Source: Metellina segmentata (lineage: Eukaryota; Arthropoda; Arachnida; Araneae; Tetragnathidae). Taken from it: a stretch of DNA of 64,000 nt. The stretch lies in assembly GCA_947359465.1 (NCBI GenBank), contig OX375873.1, positions 76,138,278 to 76,202,277 of the forward strand. Reading direction: 5' to 3'. The translations under genes and the position numbers were made by a program. The notes beneath the pieces are model-generated. The model did no database searches. It was not told the origin of the DNA and saw only the letters and a program-made list of their open reading frames with translations. Position 1 is the stretch's first letter, and the number at the start of each line of letters is the position of its first letter. Below are positions 1 through 11,698 of this stretch, one piece after another.

Positions 1-260
1 AGGGAAGCGGCGAAATCTCCTAAATAAAAGCCGCAAAGGCAGATGGAGTCGAAGAAAAGTACGAATGAGACCAATGACCGGGGGGCATTCACCCAAACGC
101 CGCTCTCCCGATCGTTCTACACGGCTGGACTTCAGCCATCTGTATATTACATTAGTGGCACATCTTCTCTAGATAGTGTGAGGTCAATAGGAGTTAAAAG
201 TAACGAAGATATCAGGTCCGCCCCAGCCCTATTTAAAGGCTTGGTAATTATTGTGGAGCT

Positions 261-689
261 GTCAAATTACGAGGCCATTGTTACGGGACCGATGCTTTGG
301 AAAGGAAGCTGCTGCAACAAGGCGATTGATTTTTTCGCTGTCGGTTTGCGTTTACGGGCGCCTGGAAAAGTCGATCGCGGTCCACTGATGAACAGCCTAG
401 AAATTTCGAGGTGACTACAACTAATTAAAGTATGGTAATTTTCAAAAACAATTTTTCCTTTATTATTTAGAAAAAAAAGAGTTAGTGGTAATTCGACAAT
501 GGCGGGAAAACAATTTACGAATTTTCATGAGGATCTATTTTAGTGTTTGTCAAATTACGAGGCCATTGTTGCTCGACAGATGCTCTGGTAAGGACACTAT
601 TGTAACAAGACGATTGATTTTTTTTTTGCTCTCGGTTTGCGATTTCTGGAGCTTAGAAAAAGTCTACCAGGGTCCATTGATGAACAGCC
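261..689. repeat. Diverged two-copy direct repeat (period about 290 bp)
   Basis: Two blocks, 261-397 and 549-689, start with the same 20 bases (gtcaaattacgaggccattg) and both end in atgaacagcc. Between these anchors they differ by many substitutions and small indels. The first copy lies in an open frame of 123 codons (43-414, plus), while the second is broken, so the open frame alone is weak evidence for coding. I recognise no protein family in it. An old local duplication is the simplest reading. Confidence 0.7.
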
Positions 690-942
690 AATAAACTAAG
701 GGGAGAGCACATGATCCAAGGAAAAAGTATTATAATTCCCAAAACAATATTTTCACATGTTTTTATCAAATAAAACTTCCAAAAATTGATAACTTGTCAC
801 CAGTGTGATTTGAACAGATTTCCATACAGATCAATTTTTGTGTTTGTAATGTAACTAGTAATTCTAAGAGATACTTGTAAAAATTAGGTAGTGTATATAT
901 TTATCAGAACAGGAAGACCTCGTTACGTGCAGGCAAAATGCA
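690..942. other. AT-rich spacer
   Basis: No coding, repeat or RNA signal recognised. The right edge (943-958) is the left copy of the target-site duplication of the next SINE. Confidence 0.5.
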
Positions 943-958
943 GCGTTTGGAAAAAGGG

Positions 959-1285
959 TAATTTGGTAATTTTAGTTAACTTCGTACTATAGCAACACAA
1001 CGGGCTATTGACGACGGTCCGGGATCAGTCCCTTGAGGGAAAGATCCGAGGACAACACCTCGTAATTTTGAACCACGGTCAGATGACGAAGCAACACCTG
1101 AGCTGGCACCCCACTCTCCAAACTTCCACGCCAACCCAACGTGAGGACTTTCGGCCACGACAGATTTAAGGTGCACCAGCCGCCTCTACACCATACGCTT
1201 ACAAACATCCATGCCCGTACCCGGATTCGAACCAGGAACCTTCCGATCTAGAAGCTAACAACTTAACCACTATACCGGTTGGTCG
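959..1285 (-). mobile_element. tRNA-derived SINE, family A with type-1 head, full length
   Basis: Read on the minus strand, this element begins with a tRNA-like head. An A-box-like tatagtggttaag lies at 1262-1274 and a B box ggttcgaatcc at 1223-1233, the internal RNA polymerase III promoter arrangement of tRNA-derived SINEs. The body continues to a 3' end whose sense strand reads gcccgttgtgttgct and then an AT-rich tail. It is bounded by a perfect 16-bp target-site duplication (gcgtttggaaaaaggg) at 943-958 and 1286-1301, which fixes both ends and shows target-primed insertion. By eye it differs from the copy at 13330-13651 by only about 11 substitutions, so both look young. Short open frames on the minus strand here come from the SINE body and are not genes. 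Such SINEs need a partner LINE's reverse transcriptase; none is visible here. Confidence 0.92.
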
Positions 1286-1301
1286 GCGTTTGGAAAAAGG
1301 G

Positions 1302-2634
1302 AAAAATTCCGGAATTGTTCTATTTCCACAGAAACAAAGAATTGTTGAATAAATAACGAGTTTGAATCACTTCAAATAAATATCTGCAATTATCTTTACA
1401 TGAAAACAATTGTTAGCTTAGAGCTGTCCATTAAAACGACCTAAATGGCAATGTTTATGTTTCAAGATTCCAGTGTTTCAGTTTAGAAACTGAATGTTTC
1501 GAATTCTGGCTACGAACATACGAATTTTATGGTGCAGTATCCAGAACTCTCAAACAAAAACATTTCTATATATTTTGCACAACTTTAAAGAAGATTTCTG
1601 CAAAATTGCCATTTTAATTAAAATAGTAAACAGGCGGAGCCTTCAACCCTCCTCTCTGGCCGACTTTATAAGCACATATATATTGACAATATAATGTAAA
1701 TATTTTTTATTACGCTGAAATAAATTTTGGTGGTAAATTTTGGTGCAAATATTTAAGCAGAGAAACAAATACATTTAATTTGTGAAAGAACATTTTTTCG
1801 GTTGCGAAAAAAGGGTGCAAAATCTTAATCGAATGGAGGAAAACAATTCCTATAACTGAGTTACACTATTGTAATGACCTTTAAGCAAAAGTACAATTTC
1901 ATTGAATTTCAATTTCCAATTCATAAATACAAAAATTCAACACTCTTAAAAATTATGATAGAATAGAAGCATAATTAGTATCGCTTGAAAATAACTAGCT
2001 ATTACTGGCGGTTGATTTTGCAAGCAAAAATATACTGTCATAATACAAGGTCATAACATAACTTTCTTTTTTAAAAAAATGAAACATTGACCACATTTGT
2101 GGAATTTTTTCACATATTTTTTTATGGCTTCTCAAATTGTTAGTAAAAAAAATTTAACTTAGTCATTAATTTAAAGCATTTAAAGAAAATCAACACATTT
2201 TAAATTAGATGTACACATTAAATACACACTTTAATGTAAAATATAAACATCTTAAATACAGACTGCATTCAATGTACTTATATTTTCCATATTAATCTCA
2301 TATTTTATGGTCACGATAAAATCTTATAGTTCGTTTCTTATTTGTCATCCTATTTGAAAATCTCAAAACTGCTTGTGTAAAAATTTCACTATAGATAATT
2401 CAATTAAAAAAACTTCAAGCAAATACGAGGTTGTATGTACAAGACTTTACATCTTATTTTAAATTATAAACACAGGCTGGAGAATATAAATCACGGTGAC
2501 CATTGGGTTTTATCTGGAGTAAGGTCCGAAACCGGAAAATCTCCGTTACTTAAAAACAGTTAAACGAGAATGAAGCTTTCATAAAATCATAAAATACGCG
2601 AACAACTCTTAAGTATTAACAGAATTCAATTCAC
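1302..2634. other. AT-rich spacer without recognised content
   Basis: A/T runs and short open frames only. I see no splice-bounded open frame, transposon end or repeat shared with the rest of the window. Confidence 0.5.
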
Positions 2635-2701
2635 CTGATTCGGACATCGCTTTGTTGACGGACGATTCGGCGATAGCTCTGTCGACGGAAGGTTCAGCCA
2701 T
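2635..2701 (-). CDS. Candidate short first coding exon with a two-copy 9-residue repeat
   Basis: On the minus strand an ATG at 2701-2699 opens 22 codons that start MAEPSVDRAIAES and run to a splice-donor-like CAG|GTGAAT, with the exon's last base at 2635. A stop codon lies four codons upstream of the ATG. The peptide contains two tandem 9-residue units, SVDRAIAES and SVNKAMSES. Differences between the units are synonymous or conservative (Asp/Asn, Arg/Lys, Ile/Met, Ala/Ser), which is what purifying selection on a protein repeat would leave. No downstream exon can be joined with confidence and no family is recognised. It may equally be chance or part of an old transposable element. Confidence 0.25.
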
Positions 2702-3487
2702 ATCGCTTGGTCAAGATAAGCTAATCCTCTACTGGACGCTACTGGACTTAAAACTTGGAAACCACATGTCCTCCTCAGCCAATCAGTTCTAAGGAATCCA
2801 TGTTCTAAGGGTCCATGTCTCCAAAGGGTCAGTTAAAATGACATGGAACATCGATGTTACTGTCAAAGTAGCCATCAAGGTATAATTTATCAGGTACCCA
2901 AATAATGGAGGGGTGTTCCTCTTCTACAAACTTTACAAACGCTTTCAAGATGGACTCGTTCTAGGGGGTTGGCGGTTTCAATTATCACTCCTGATAGCGC
3001 TTTCTTAGAAACTGAAAGTTAGTTCACGTCAAAGTTTCAAACGTGTTCGACCCAATACCCCGGCCATTCAGAGAAGGCGGCAGAATTAATAAATCACTCG
3101 AGGCCTCACATCTCTTGACAGAAATACTTGCTACACTATGGCCAAAGGGAAAGGGATCGCCTCCACGCATACTTCACAAAAGCTTTTGGTAGGACATGGA
3201 AGTCCGCGTGTAGCATGTTCTGAAAGCCAATTACCATACCAAACCATACTTAAACTTGAAAGTTTCCACGATCAAGGTTTGAAGAAAATGTGTCCCCAAG
3301 TCCTCTGCTTTGTGTTAACCTAGCAAAGGGAATTTCATGGAAGGATCTTATGTTGTACTTTTTGAATAAGGGGTGACATTTTGACTTACCAGTGTAAAAA
3401 GAAGTCAGGTATAAGGTTTGGAAATGCATTTCATTGCCAGCATAAGGAATACGTACTAAGAATTATCAAATAGAGCATTTTGATTTA
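2702..3487. other. Less AT-rich spacer, no recognised gene
   Basis: The composition is more balanced than the flanks and short open frames exist on both strands (for example 3138-3323 plus), but none shows a family signature. On the minus strand an open stretch around 2830-2960 reads like degraded coding sequence, but I cannot assign it. Confidence 0.35.
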
Positions 3488-3693
3488 AGAGTTGATTGAG
3501 TTTTATGGCAAAAGGGCCATATTTGGTCAAGCTGCGCCAAACACATGACAGACAATGTCCAGTAAACGGACATAAACACACAAAGACAGTTTTACTGACC
3601 CAGGGTAAGTAACAATAATCGAAGTCGCACTATCTAAAACTCGCAGGTTACTAGCAAAATCGGCAAACCCACTGAGCCACGGGGACCCGTTTT
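3488..3693 (-). mobile_element. tRNA-derived SINE, family B, near full length
   Basis: This copy defines family B. On the plus strand it starts at the 3' tail (gattgagttttatggc), then carries the conserved block gggccatatttggtcaag and gctgcgccaaacac, then a body around ttttactgac. It ends near 3693 with gcaggttactagcaaaatcg and cactgagccacgggg. Read on the minus strand the last block gives an A-box-like tggctcagtggg, so the 5' head is tRNA-like. In better copies (for example 23581-23592) a B box gttcgattcc is visible. No clear target-site duplication was found here, so the boundaries are approximate. Confidence 0.8.
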
Positions 3694-4480
3694 TAAGGGC
3701 AATAAAATGTTTTTATTTCTTAAAAACTCTTTTAGCATGTTTCTGCCCAAATTTCATTTCGGCAAATCAAACGAGAATAGTAATGAAATATAATAAAAAA
3801 TGAAACTATTTAAATTTTTTAAACATAAACTTAGGAAAAGTTCTTTAATTCTTTTATTTTAAGGTAATATATTTATTTCACTGGCGTTTACATGCAAAAA
3901 GTTTAAGGCACTTTTATTTAAGAAATAATAATTTTTTGTTAAGTTTCTATACGAAAGATATAAATTATAGTCCTCTTCATAGCCTCACAGCTTATTTCAC
4001 TATAGTGACATCGGTATTTATATGTAAAATTTGATTATTTTCAACTTTGGGCTAATTGTAACAAATTGTCTAGTAAGCAATAAAAAAAAGTGTCATTCAA
4101 AGATCCCTTTTTCGTAGTACTCACAATTAAAGAAGCTTTATGGGCCTGCTTCCCAAACAATTTTTGCTTCTCATATAGAACAAGATTTCATAATAGGAGT
4201 ATTAATTGAGTAATCATTTGTACCCCATGACGAAAAAGTCTATCTACTTTCACGGAGATTGAAAATGCAAAATAATTCAGCAAGACCGTAATATACTGGA
4301 ACTAAATCCCTCGTACTTTGTGTCCTTAAAATGCAACACCGCTTAAGGAATTTCTGCTGTGGAATCTAAAGCACGAATTCTTCCTCATTCTCTCGTCTGA
4401 AATGCCTCCACGCACAGCACGGCGTCTGATTTCCAACGGGCTACAATAAAAGGATTCTACTAGCAGAACTCGGAAGAACT
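3694..4480. other. AT-rich spacer
   Basis: No recognised element or gene. Confidence 0.5.
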
Positions 4481-4650
4481 GAAACTGACCAAGCCGCGCC
4501 AAACAGAAGACAGACAATATCAAGTAAATGGAATGACACAAGTAAAGCTTGATTGAAAGATTAGAGAAATATACCCAAAGTTACAGGTTTTGGGTTTTAT
4601 GGCCAAATTGCGCCAAACATAAGAAAAGCAATGTCAAGAAATTGTGAGTA
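4481..4650 (-). mobile_element. Two partial SINE-B fragments
   Basis: 4481-4585 holds an internal family-B piece (gaccaagccgcgccaaacag, caagtaaatgg). 4588-4645 holds a second 3' piece starting at its tail (gggttttatggcc, ttgcgccaaacataag). They lie in the same orientation and look like two separate truncated insertions. Confidence 0.7.
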
Positions 4651-4654
4651 GAAA

Positions 4655-5162
4655 GGTTGGTAGGTAGTCAATTAACGTAGCACTGGAACAACACAACGGG
4701 CTATTGCCTACGGTAAGGGTAAGTTGGCTTTGGGGTTTTTTGATCTGCGCCAGATACAAGACATATATATATATATATATATATACAATATCAAGTAATA
4801 AACACACAATCAAACGTTTACTAACACAGATACGAGAAATAGACCCAGGAATCAATCCAGAAGGGAAAGATTCGAGAACAACGCAGCGTAATTTTTAACC
4901 ACGGTCAGATTGATTGGATTTTTATGGCACGCGTGGGTCAGGTATGACCAGCATGCGCCTAACTATCAGTAAATGAAACACGGTCAGATGAACTCAACAC
5001 TTGACCTGACACCCCCCACTCTCCAAGCTTCCATACAACGCCAACGTGAAAACCTTTGAGGTCACGACCAGTCACCGTGTACTCGACGGTCTTTGTTTGA
5101 ACTGAGTATCGAACTCGCAACCCTTCGGTCGCTAATCCGTAACACTTCCAGCTGCGGGCTCA
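4655..5162 (-). mobile_element. SINE-A (type-2 head) broken by two family-B insertions
   Basis: Family-A sequence is spread over three blocks: 4655-4720 (3' end, gcaacacaacgggctattg-like, with ggtaggtag tail), 4851-4910, and 4980-5162 (body and head). The head differs from the type-1 head and includes gtatcgaactcgcaaccc, whose reverse strand is a degraded B box. About 130 bp of family-B sequence with a (TA)n stretch (4762-4786) lies between the first and second blocks. A 68-bp family-B tail lies between the second and third. The SINE-A is therefore older than both insertions. Confidence 0.82.
4911..4978 (-). mobile_element. 68-bp 5'-truncated SINE-B insertion with 11-bp TSD
   Basis: Starts with the family-B tail (tgattggatttttatggc) and stops after about 68 bp. 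The host SINE-A sequence cacggtcagat is repeated exactly on each side (4900-4910 and 4979-4989). The host resumes without loss, so this is a clean target-site duplication. Confidence 0.85.
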
Positions 5163-7921
5163 AAAAGAAAGGATGGAGGGATCAGTGCTTGGACATCCTG
5201 GGGTAGAAATCCCCCACCCTCCCCTTATATTCTAAAACACACGGGAAAAGAATAGATCGCTATTCATAAAGCCCGTATACGCTTAAGCATTCAACCTTTT
5301 GACAACGGTTATAGATATAACTGGCGCATGTCTGAAAACTTACTGCTGCACCGGCCGTAGTCTAAAAAGGTAAAGAAATGGCTGCCGTGTCGTTGCAGTA
5401 TTCCAGCTGTCGATAGTTGAAGACAGGAAAGAGCAGATGTTTCTGGTCAGAAAATGTAACAATTTCTTTACTGTGCCTCGTTGGTAAAATGTGATAGTTT
5501 TAAGTTGGTTGGCAACCTATTCGGCGTACAACTCGAAGGTAACTATCACAGAGGGTAAACCTACTCAATCACGTGACAGTTTAAAGATTTAAATGAAAAA
5601 GATAGTGTTGCGTAAAAGCGATTGTTTTTCAGTGATACAATGCGATAGAAATATACGTAAGTAATTGATAAAACACGCTTTTACCAATTACCTATGGATA
5701 GAATTATCCATCCCACTCTAGTGACGAGTTATTGTGTCAATTTTTATATTTATTTGAAAGAACTTTATTAATATTACATGCGATCTAATAAGTTCCCTAA
5801 GTGGTCCCGGAAAATAGCGAGATTTTGCCGAAGAAAGATAATCGAATTTCTTTAGCAAATGGACGATGTACAACTATTTTCTCTCAAGAATATCTCAAAC
5901 GACAGGGAAATCTCGCAAACGTGACAATGGATGCCTTTCCAGTTCAATGTCGTCCGTCTCGGCTTTGAAAATGATGCTGTTACCTCACATAGAAAAGGTT
6001 GAAATATAAATAACTAAATAAAGGTCATCGGAGTGCTTTTTCGACTCAATAAAGCTTTCAGAAGGTCAGACAAATCCATGGTTGCCTGCACAGTAAAGCG
6101 AATCTAGTACTTAAGACAGGAAGAGAATTGCCATGATTCAATAGATAGAAAGATATATTCAGAGGAAAACTAAAAAATCTACTCTTCAAGGCAGGCGTTC
6201 TATGCACATACAATGAAAGTGCAAGGTATTACGATCAAGTGGATACCGAGTACATATTTGACGCAACTAAAATAAAAAATTGCAGTTAATTGCATTACAC
6301 CCTAAAATAGTTTATAATAATTATTTTTACCTAAAAAATATCCCCTTTTTATAAAAATGACCCAAAACAGATGTGTTTGGAATTAGGTTGACTTCGTGCT
6401 GCTGGTATGTGCATAAAGAGAACAAAATTTTCTTCAAAAATGCATGATATAAATCACGTTGCAAAAAAATTATGACAATACTAATTGCAATATGTACACG
6501 AGCTTGATATATCGCATTTCTTTCAACAATACACTTTAATTAGGTACCATGCCCTGTTTTGCCGAAATTTGGCCTGTTTTATATCAATAGAGGAAAATGG
6601 ACACAGTAACAAACGAGACGAGGCTCAAAATCCAAGAAAACTCAATCGAAAATTAAGGGAGCTCTCCAGACAAGAGATTCTTCACTTCCTTTTTCACGAA
6701 CCTAAACAATGCTATCAGCCTTTTAACTTGCTATCACGACGCCAATTTAGTGGCCAGTGAATCTCGTGCCCCACTTCCTTTGGTGAGGGATATCGTGAAT
6801 TAAAACAATGACTTATGTTGCTTGAGTATGGGAATGTAGTTACACAGAACTGGTGTTTACGCAAAGCTGAAGACATATTTTTGTTTCGTAACCCATGGAT
6901 GGGACTGCAAATATTTCAACTAATAAATGCTTTGAATCCCCCAAAAAAATAAATACTTGTTTTGTTCTGAAAATTGAAAACAAATTTGTTTATGTAAGAG
7001 CATTTACTACTATATAGAAAATAAATTCATTTTGTCACGGGAAATTCTAAGACTTAAGGGGGACATGGACATAATATTGTCAGTACATAAGCAGCAAAAT
7101 TGATGACCACAGGATAACTCAAATTAAAACTTGCTTTATAATTTAAATAACATGGGCACACAACACAGAAAAATCATCTGGGATTAGAGCATGCTACGGT
7201 CGAATTTGACCTTTCATCCAGAAATATTCCAGCGTTTAAAATTAGAACTGTGTGTAGCAAGAACATTCCTTCAGATTTCATAATCTGCAAGGAAAATTCA
7301 GTACTAAATCGGATAAACTCTGTTAAAATTAGATCGGTGAAACTAAACAGTAGAGGGAAGCGTTCACGATCTTGGTTCGGGGAACGGGGGGGTATTGTCA
7401 TTCCGCGAACCCACAGGGTGGAAAAGAGTTGAATAGGAAGAGAAAGCGGGAAATGACCTTGACACCAACGGTTGGGAGTAGAATGCATCCTGCTGTCGCG
7501 AGTCAAAATGGTCCTTTCTGTTTTATAAACCCCAATGTACAAGTTTCATCAAATAAAAAATTTTCTTGGTACATTGGTCTGTCATCACCTGCCCACTACG
7601 CTGCAGTCGAAAAAATGTGTTTTATGTAATTACGAAAAACGTCGCCAACTATGTAATTTTCTTTCGTGGTTCATGAAATTCTCAAAATTATTTTCGACGA
7701 AAGTCACCAAATATTCTCTCCTGGTTCCTTATACCAGTCTAATTGCTTTAATATTAAATAAGAGTTGGGCTAAACGAGTTTTTCGACCGCTTTCAAATAT
7801 GTCCACGAGTATATTACCTGCACGATTCCTGAAACATCAAATTTACACCGACGGAACTTATAAGACAAACCAGTTTCCTTCAGCCCTTTTTATATCCCGG
7901 AGTAAATTTAATTTACGTGTT
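5163..7921. other. Long spacer, unassigned short open frames
   Basis: No element or gene recognised over about 2.8 kb. Two longer open frames exist: 6485-6760 plus (91 codons) and 7174-7542 minus (122 codons, partly overlapped by plus-strand frames). Neither shows a family motif, signal peptide or convincing splice context, so I do not call them genes. CACGTG occurs at 5574-5579 in a context faintly like the dispersed repeat at 15717, 41868 and 51404. Confidence 0.4.
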
Positions 7922-8104
7922 TTGATTGGGGTTTTATGGCGCAAGGGCCATATTTGGCTACGTTGCACCAAACACAACAGAAACGTCAAGTTACAAATAC
8001 AAGGAAAGTTTTACTTGCACAGAAGAAAATACACCCAAGGAGGAATAGAATCTGTGTCCCAACAATTCGCAGGTTGCTAGCGCAGCGGGCATACCCAAAC
8101 CCAC
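7922..8104 (-). mobile_element. SINE-B, near full length
   Basis: Begins with the tail tgattggggttttatggcgc, followed by aagggccatatttggc and gttgcaccaaacacaac. The body ttttacttgcacagaag comes next, and it ends in the head region gcaggttgctagcgcagcgg. Plus-strand open frames at 7535-8292 run through it and are not genes. Confidence 0.82.
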
Positions 8105-9094
8105 GACGGTCATTTTACATATTTTGCTCCATCCTAATCGGCCTAGTTGTCAGGGAGCTAAATTCTGGATTGAACGCATCCAGGTTCGGATCCAGGGTAA
8201 GACATGCATTTTTGTCCATCCTCAACAATGAATGTGTAGCCACCGTGAACGGATTGCGCTTAGAATGTGTGGTAAAAATGCGAGGTATTTGAGAACCCCT
8301 TTGTGCACCAGGGTAAGACCAAAGGGTTCGATAACCCGCCCTTGCACTACCGTGATTAAATGTTCAATATAGGTCTGGCATTTGAAAAAATAAAACTTCC
8401 TAACACAACGAAAGAATCTTTATGGGGCAGAATTCCGAATCTCGCTAGAGCCACGTAAAAGATCTGGCCAAGCAAATTTTAAAAAATTGAGAGCAATTGA
8501 AAATAATGTGATTGTAGGTCTTCGTCTGATTCCAAAAATCGCCATCTTCACTCTACAGCAACATTACATACTTCTATATTTTCACAATCAGTCGATAAAC
8601 ACGTGGTAAGAAAACCTTTAACCGACTTGGCAGTCGCTCCAAGTAACCTAGATAAAGATAACCTTTGTTCTCAATCGAGACATGGAGGGGAATCCCGAAC
8701 ATGAGAGCTTCAACATTTCATTTATTATAAAACAGGGCAGCTAGGAAACGATAATGCGAGAAATGAAAGTTTTGGCTCGGTTTATTTACATGGTGCTTAT
8801 CTTCTATCCGATTTGTTACCACGTTATCTCCAGTGATATCAAACTTTCGACCTGCGCTCCAGAGATACAGACAAATATTTAAACTTTGCGAATCTCAGAA
8901 AGCGAATTGATAACTATTCGGTTCCTGGTGTATTGAATTGTAATGGCAACGGTTCTCGTTTCAGTCTTCAAAGAATAGAAATTTTAAGACTTGTAAAAAC
9001 AGATTAATTCGACGAGTTTGAACAATCTCTCACAAAGCGGTCGATGAATTTGCGTCACATTGATCGGCTGCTCTTTTACGACGCAAGGGCCAGT
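8105..9094. other. Spacer; short SINE-B tail at its right edge
   Basis: Nothing recognised except about 27 bp of family-B-like sequence at 9068-9094 (ttttacgacgcaagggcc) directly abutting the next SINE-A. Confidence 0.45.
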
Positions 9095-9420
9095 ACGTCT
9101 CACTGGAGCAACAAAACGGGTTATTGGCAAAGGTCCAGGATCAAATCCGAAGGAAAGGATCCGAGGACAACCTCGAAATGTTTAACCATTGACAGATAAC
9201 GAAGTCAACATCTGAACTGGCACCCCACTCTGCACACTTCCACATCACGCCAACGTCAGATCATTTGAGACCACGGCAGATTTAATGTACACCAGCCCTC
9301 ACGTACAAGACGGTCTTCAGTTTTTATCAAGTCTTGAACTCGCAACTCGGTTCAATCCTTGACTTGATCGCTATTGACATGATTGTTAATCCTTGACTCT
9401 ACCAATTAGGCTACCTCACA
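9095..9420 (-). mobile_element. SINE-A, type-2 head, diverged
   Basis: Contains the family-A 3' block (gcaacaaaacgggttattgg), the middle blocks (gaactggcaccccactctgc; cacggcagatttaatgtaca) and a type-2 head with gtcttgaactcgcaactcgg. The end at ccaattaggctacctcac (about 9420) corresponds to the A-box side. It is more diverged than the copies at 959 and 13330. Confidence 0.85.
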
Positions 9421-9691
9421 AAGCTAGTTTTTTTGTTGATGCTCTAAATAGTGTGATGACATGGGTTCTCATTTGTCTTTAAGACCGAAGTCTTTGCGAC
9501 GATGAAATTTACTACCTGCAAAAACTAATTAATTAGGTGGCATCTATTCTTCATGAAAACCACTACGGTATATTTCAAGCTTTTAGTACACGTTAAAGGC
9601 AAACAAAGTTCATATACAAAAGTATGCAGAGAACATACAGCGTTGAAGTTTTATTTTGTTTTTAAATTGACTGCATGTAAAAAAGCTTGTT

Positions 9692-10165
9692 CGTTGGACG
9701 ATGTTAGGTTTGGGTTTTTTTTAGTAATTCAATAGGACAAGAGTATTATAATCGGACAACTAATTAAAGAAATGAACTACAAGTCAGAACCTAGAATTGA
9801 CTGTCTTTGTAATTGTCTACTAAAACAGTTTCTCGTTGCCGAGTCCTGGCGTAAATTAGCATTAAAATACACGTTTGTTCTTCCAATGGAATTCGTTTGA
9901 AGATCAATCCGTAGGACAATGTATATACGTTGGACGATGCATATTATTTTTTCGCAATTCAATAGAACAAAAGTATTACCATCAGGAAACTAATTAAACA
10001 AACGGGATAAATGACAACGAGTCGTGACCTACCATCAACTGTCTTTGCACAATCAACTCCAAAAACATTTCCTTGTTGGTGAATCGTAGTGTGAAGTTGC
10101 ATTACAAATAGTACCATTTGTTCTTCCAGTTAATCAAAGGAAATATGGAATCTGTCATTGTGCAC
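9692..10165. repeat. Diverged tandem duplication, period about 237 bp
   Basis: cgttggacgatg occurs at 9692 and 9929. Between and after, matching blocks follow in the same order: aattcaatagg/aacaa-agtatta, aactaattaaa, gactgtctttg/caactgtctttg, and gtttgttcttcca/catttgttcttcca. The two units are clearly homologous but old. The first unit's 60-codon open frame is not kept in the second, so there is no sign of coding constraint. Confidence 0.75.
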
Positions 10166-10936
10166 AGACGTTGTGTGCGAATGTGATTCATTTATCAAAA
10201 AACATTAAATTGAAACGCCATAGTGTCTTCAGACGAAACAAGTCTCGAAAGATGACAAATTAATAAATGTTTCTACGCTTAGTGAAAAACGTCTTAACTT
10301 TAATCCGGGTTTGTTAAAAACCTAATCACGCATTGTTTGTTTCAATCCACCAAGGAATAAATGACAAAAGATGCGGAACCAGCCTTTCGGCGAAGCAATT
10401 CAGGTTTGAACACTAAATAAGAGAAGATGTTACTCCGTGTCTAATGTCCTGGGAACAAAAAGACCCGCATCAAGCGATGGGAACGTATAAGAAAACAAAT
10501 AAAATAGAAATTTACGAGTTTCACATTCTGCGTTAGTGATTTCACACAAACTTTAGACGCATGTCACGCCGCTGTATGTTCTGTATTAAATAAGCTCTTG
10601 ACAACACTTTCCCACCAGGAGGATCTTAAAATTAAACTTTTAGTGAACAAAGGGTGTTGATAGCTCTTAACAAAAAATAAGGGTTATAAAATTTATAAAT
10701 CCAGTAGAAAAATTTTTAAGTTTACTAAACTGTATTCTTTACATCAAAGTTCTACAGCAAATTTTATTTTGACAGGGGAAATACACAAGTGGAATCTATT
10801 AATATTCTGTCCGCACAGTAGTTAGTAAACTATCTGGTGTACCACGGAGATGGCTTCTGGTTCCACCTCAAAGACATACCTTTATAAATGGATTGTTCCA
10901 GAATGCATGGTAACACATTTACTCCAGACGGACAAA
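10166..10936. other. AT-rich spacer
   Basis: No recognised content. Confidence 0.5.
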
Positions 10937-11016
10937 CATCCATGCTCTATCCCGGATTAGAACCAGAAACCTTTTAAACCAGAAATCAGCATCCTGACCA
11001 CAAGACCGATTGTGGT
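10937..11016 (-). mobile_element. Isolated tRNA-like SINE head (type 1)
   Basis: gacaaacatccatgc, cccggattagaaccagaaac and gaccacaagaccgattg match, in order and on the minus strand, the type-1 head shared by SINE-A (959, 13330) and SINE-C (53774). The B-box position carries one change (ggattagaacc). No body follows in a recognisable form. Confidence 0.65.
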
Positions 11017-11020
11017 ATAA

Positions 11021-11689
11021 AAACAAATGTGATGGATTAATCTCGGTACTATATTATTTTTTGTTATTATTTTCCTCCACATTCAACCGTTCTAAAATTT
11101 TACGCCAAGACTGCTTCAAATATTAACATTTTTCCAATGTATGTTAAATGAATAGTCCTTAAAAAATTTAGTGCATTGAGATTTCTGACACTTCAACCCA
11201 AAACCTACACTTCTTGAAATTTCCGGTTTCACGCAGGAATATTAGCAAAACGAGTAAAATTGGCAAACAAGAAACACGATCGACTTAAATGCATTAACAT
11301 ACAAGAAAAACAATCATATGAATTTGAAAGCAGAAAGATCTAGGCCTTATTTGGAAGACAAAATTCAAAGTGCTAAAATATATTTCTCAAAAATACTCTC
11401 TTGATTATTTACAACTTTCCTGTCACAATAAAGCACGCGAAACCAATCTCGCAACTTTCTGAACATTCAATTTTTTGTAAAAAAAATGATTTCGCTTTTT
11501 AATTTAAAGCACAAACCATAAAACAGATCCTTCTATAGAACGAATGTATTAAAAGAACTTTTAACCGATGATTATTTTCCATATATCTTTATTCTCTGGT
11601 ATTTTACGTGAATATACAATCCCTACAGATATCCAGTTCAAAAACTTTCTATCATTTTTCGAACATCTTCCAGGAATCCAAGATAAACC
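11021..11689. other. AT-rich spacer
   Basis: No recognised content up to the left target-site duplication of the next element. Confidence 0.45.
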
Positions 11690-11698
11690 CTCTGTTAG

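Noticed and set aside
976..1208. 66-67 codon minus frames, one repeated almost exactly at 13369-13572
   Set aside because: They lie wholly inside two copies of SINE-A; the similarity is due to the repeat, not a gene family.
1223..1285. Possible tRNA gene (A and B boxes)
   Set aside because: Acceptor and anticodon stems do not form and the sequence is fused to a SINE body with a TSD; the same holds for 12208-12303 and 53945-54037.
7535..8292. 181- and 118-codon plus frames
   Set aside because: Both run into the SINE-B at 7922-8104, and the upstream part has no recognisable domain.
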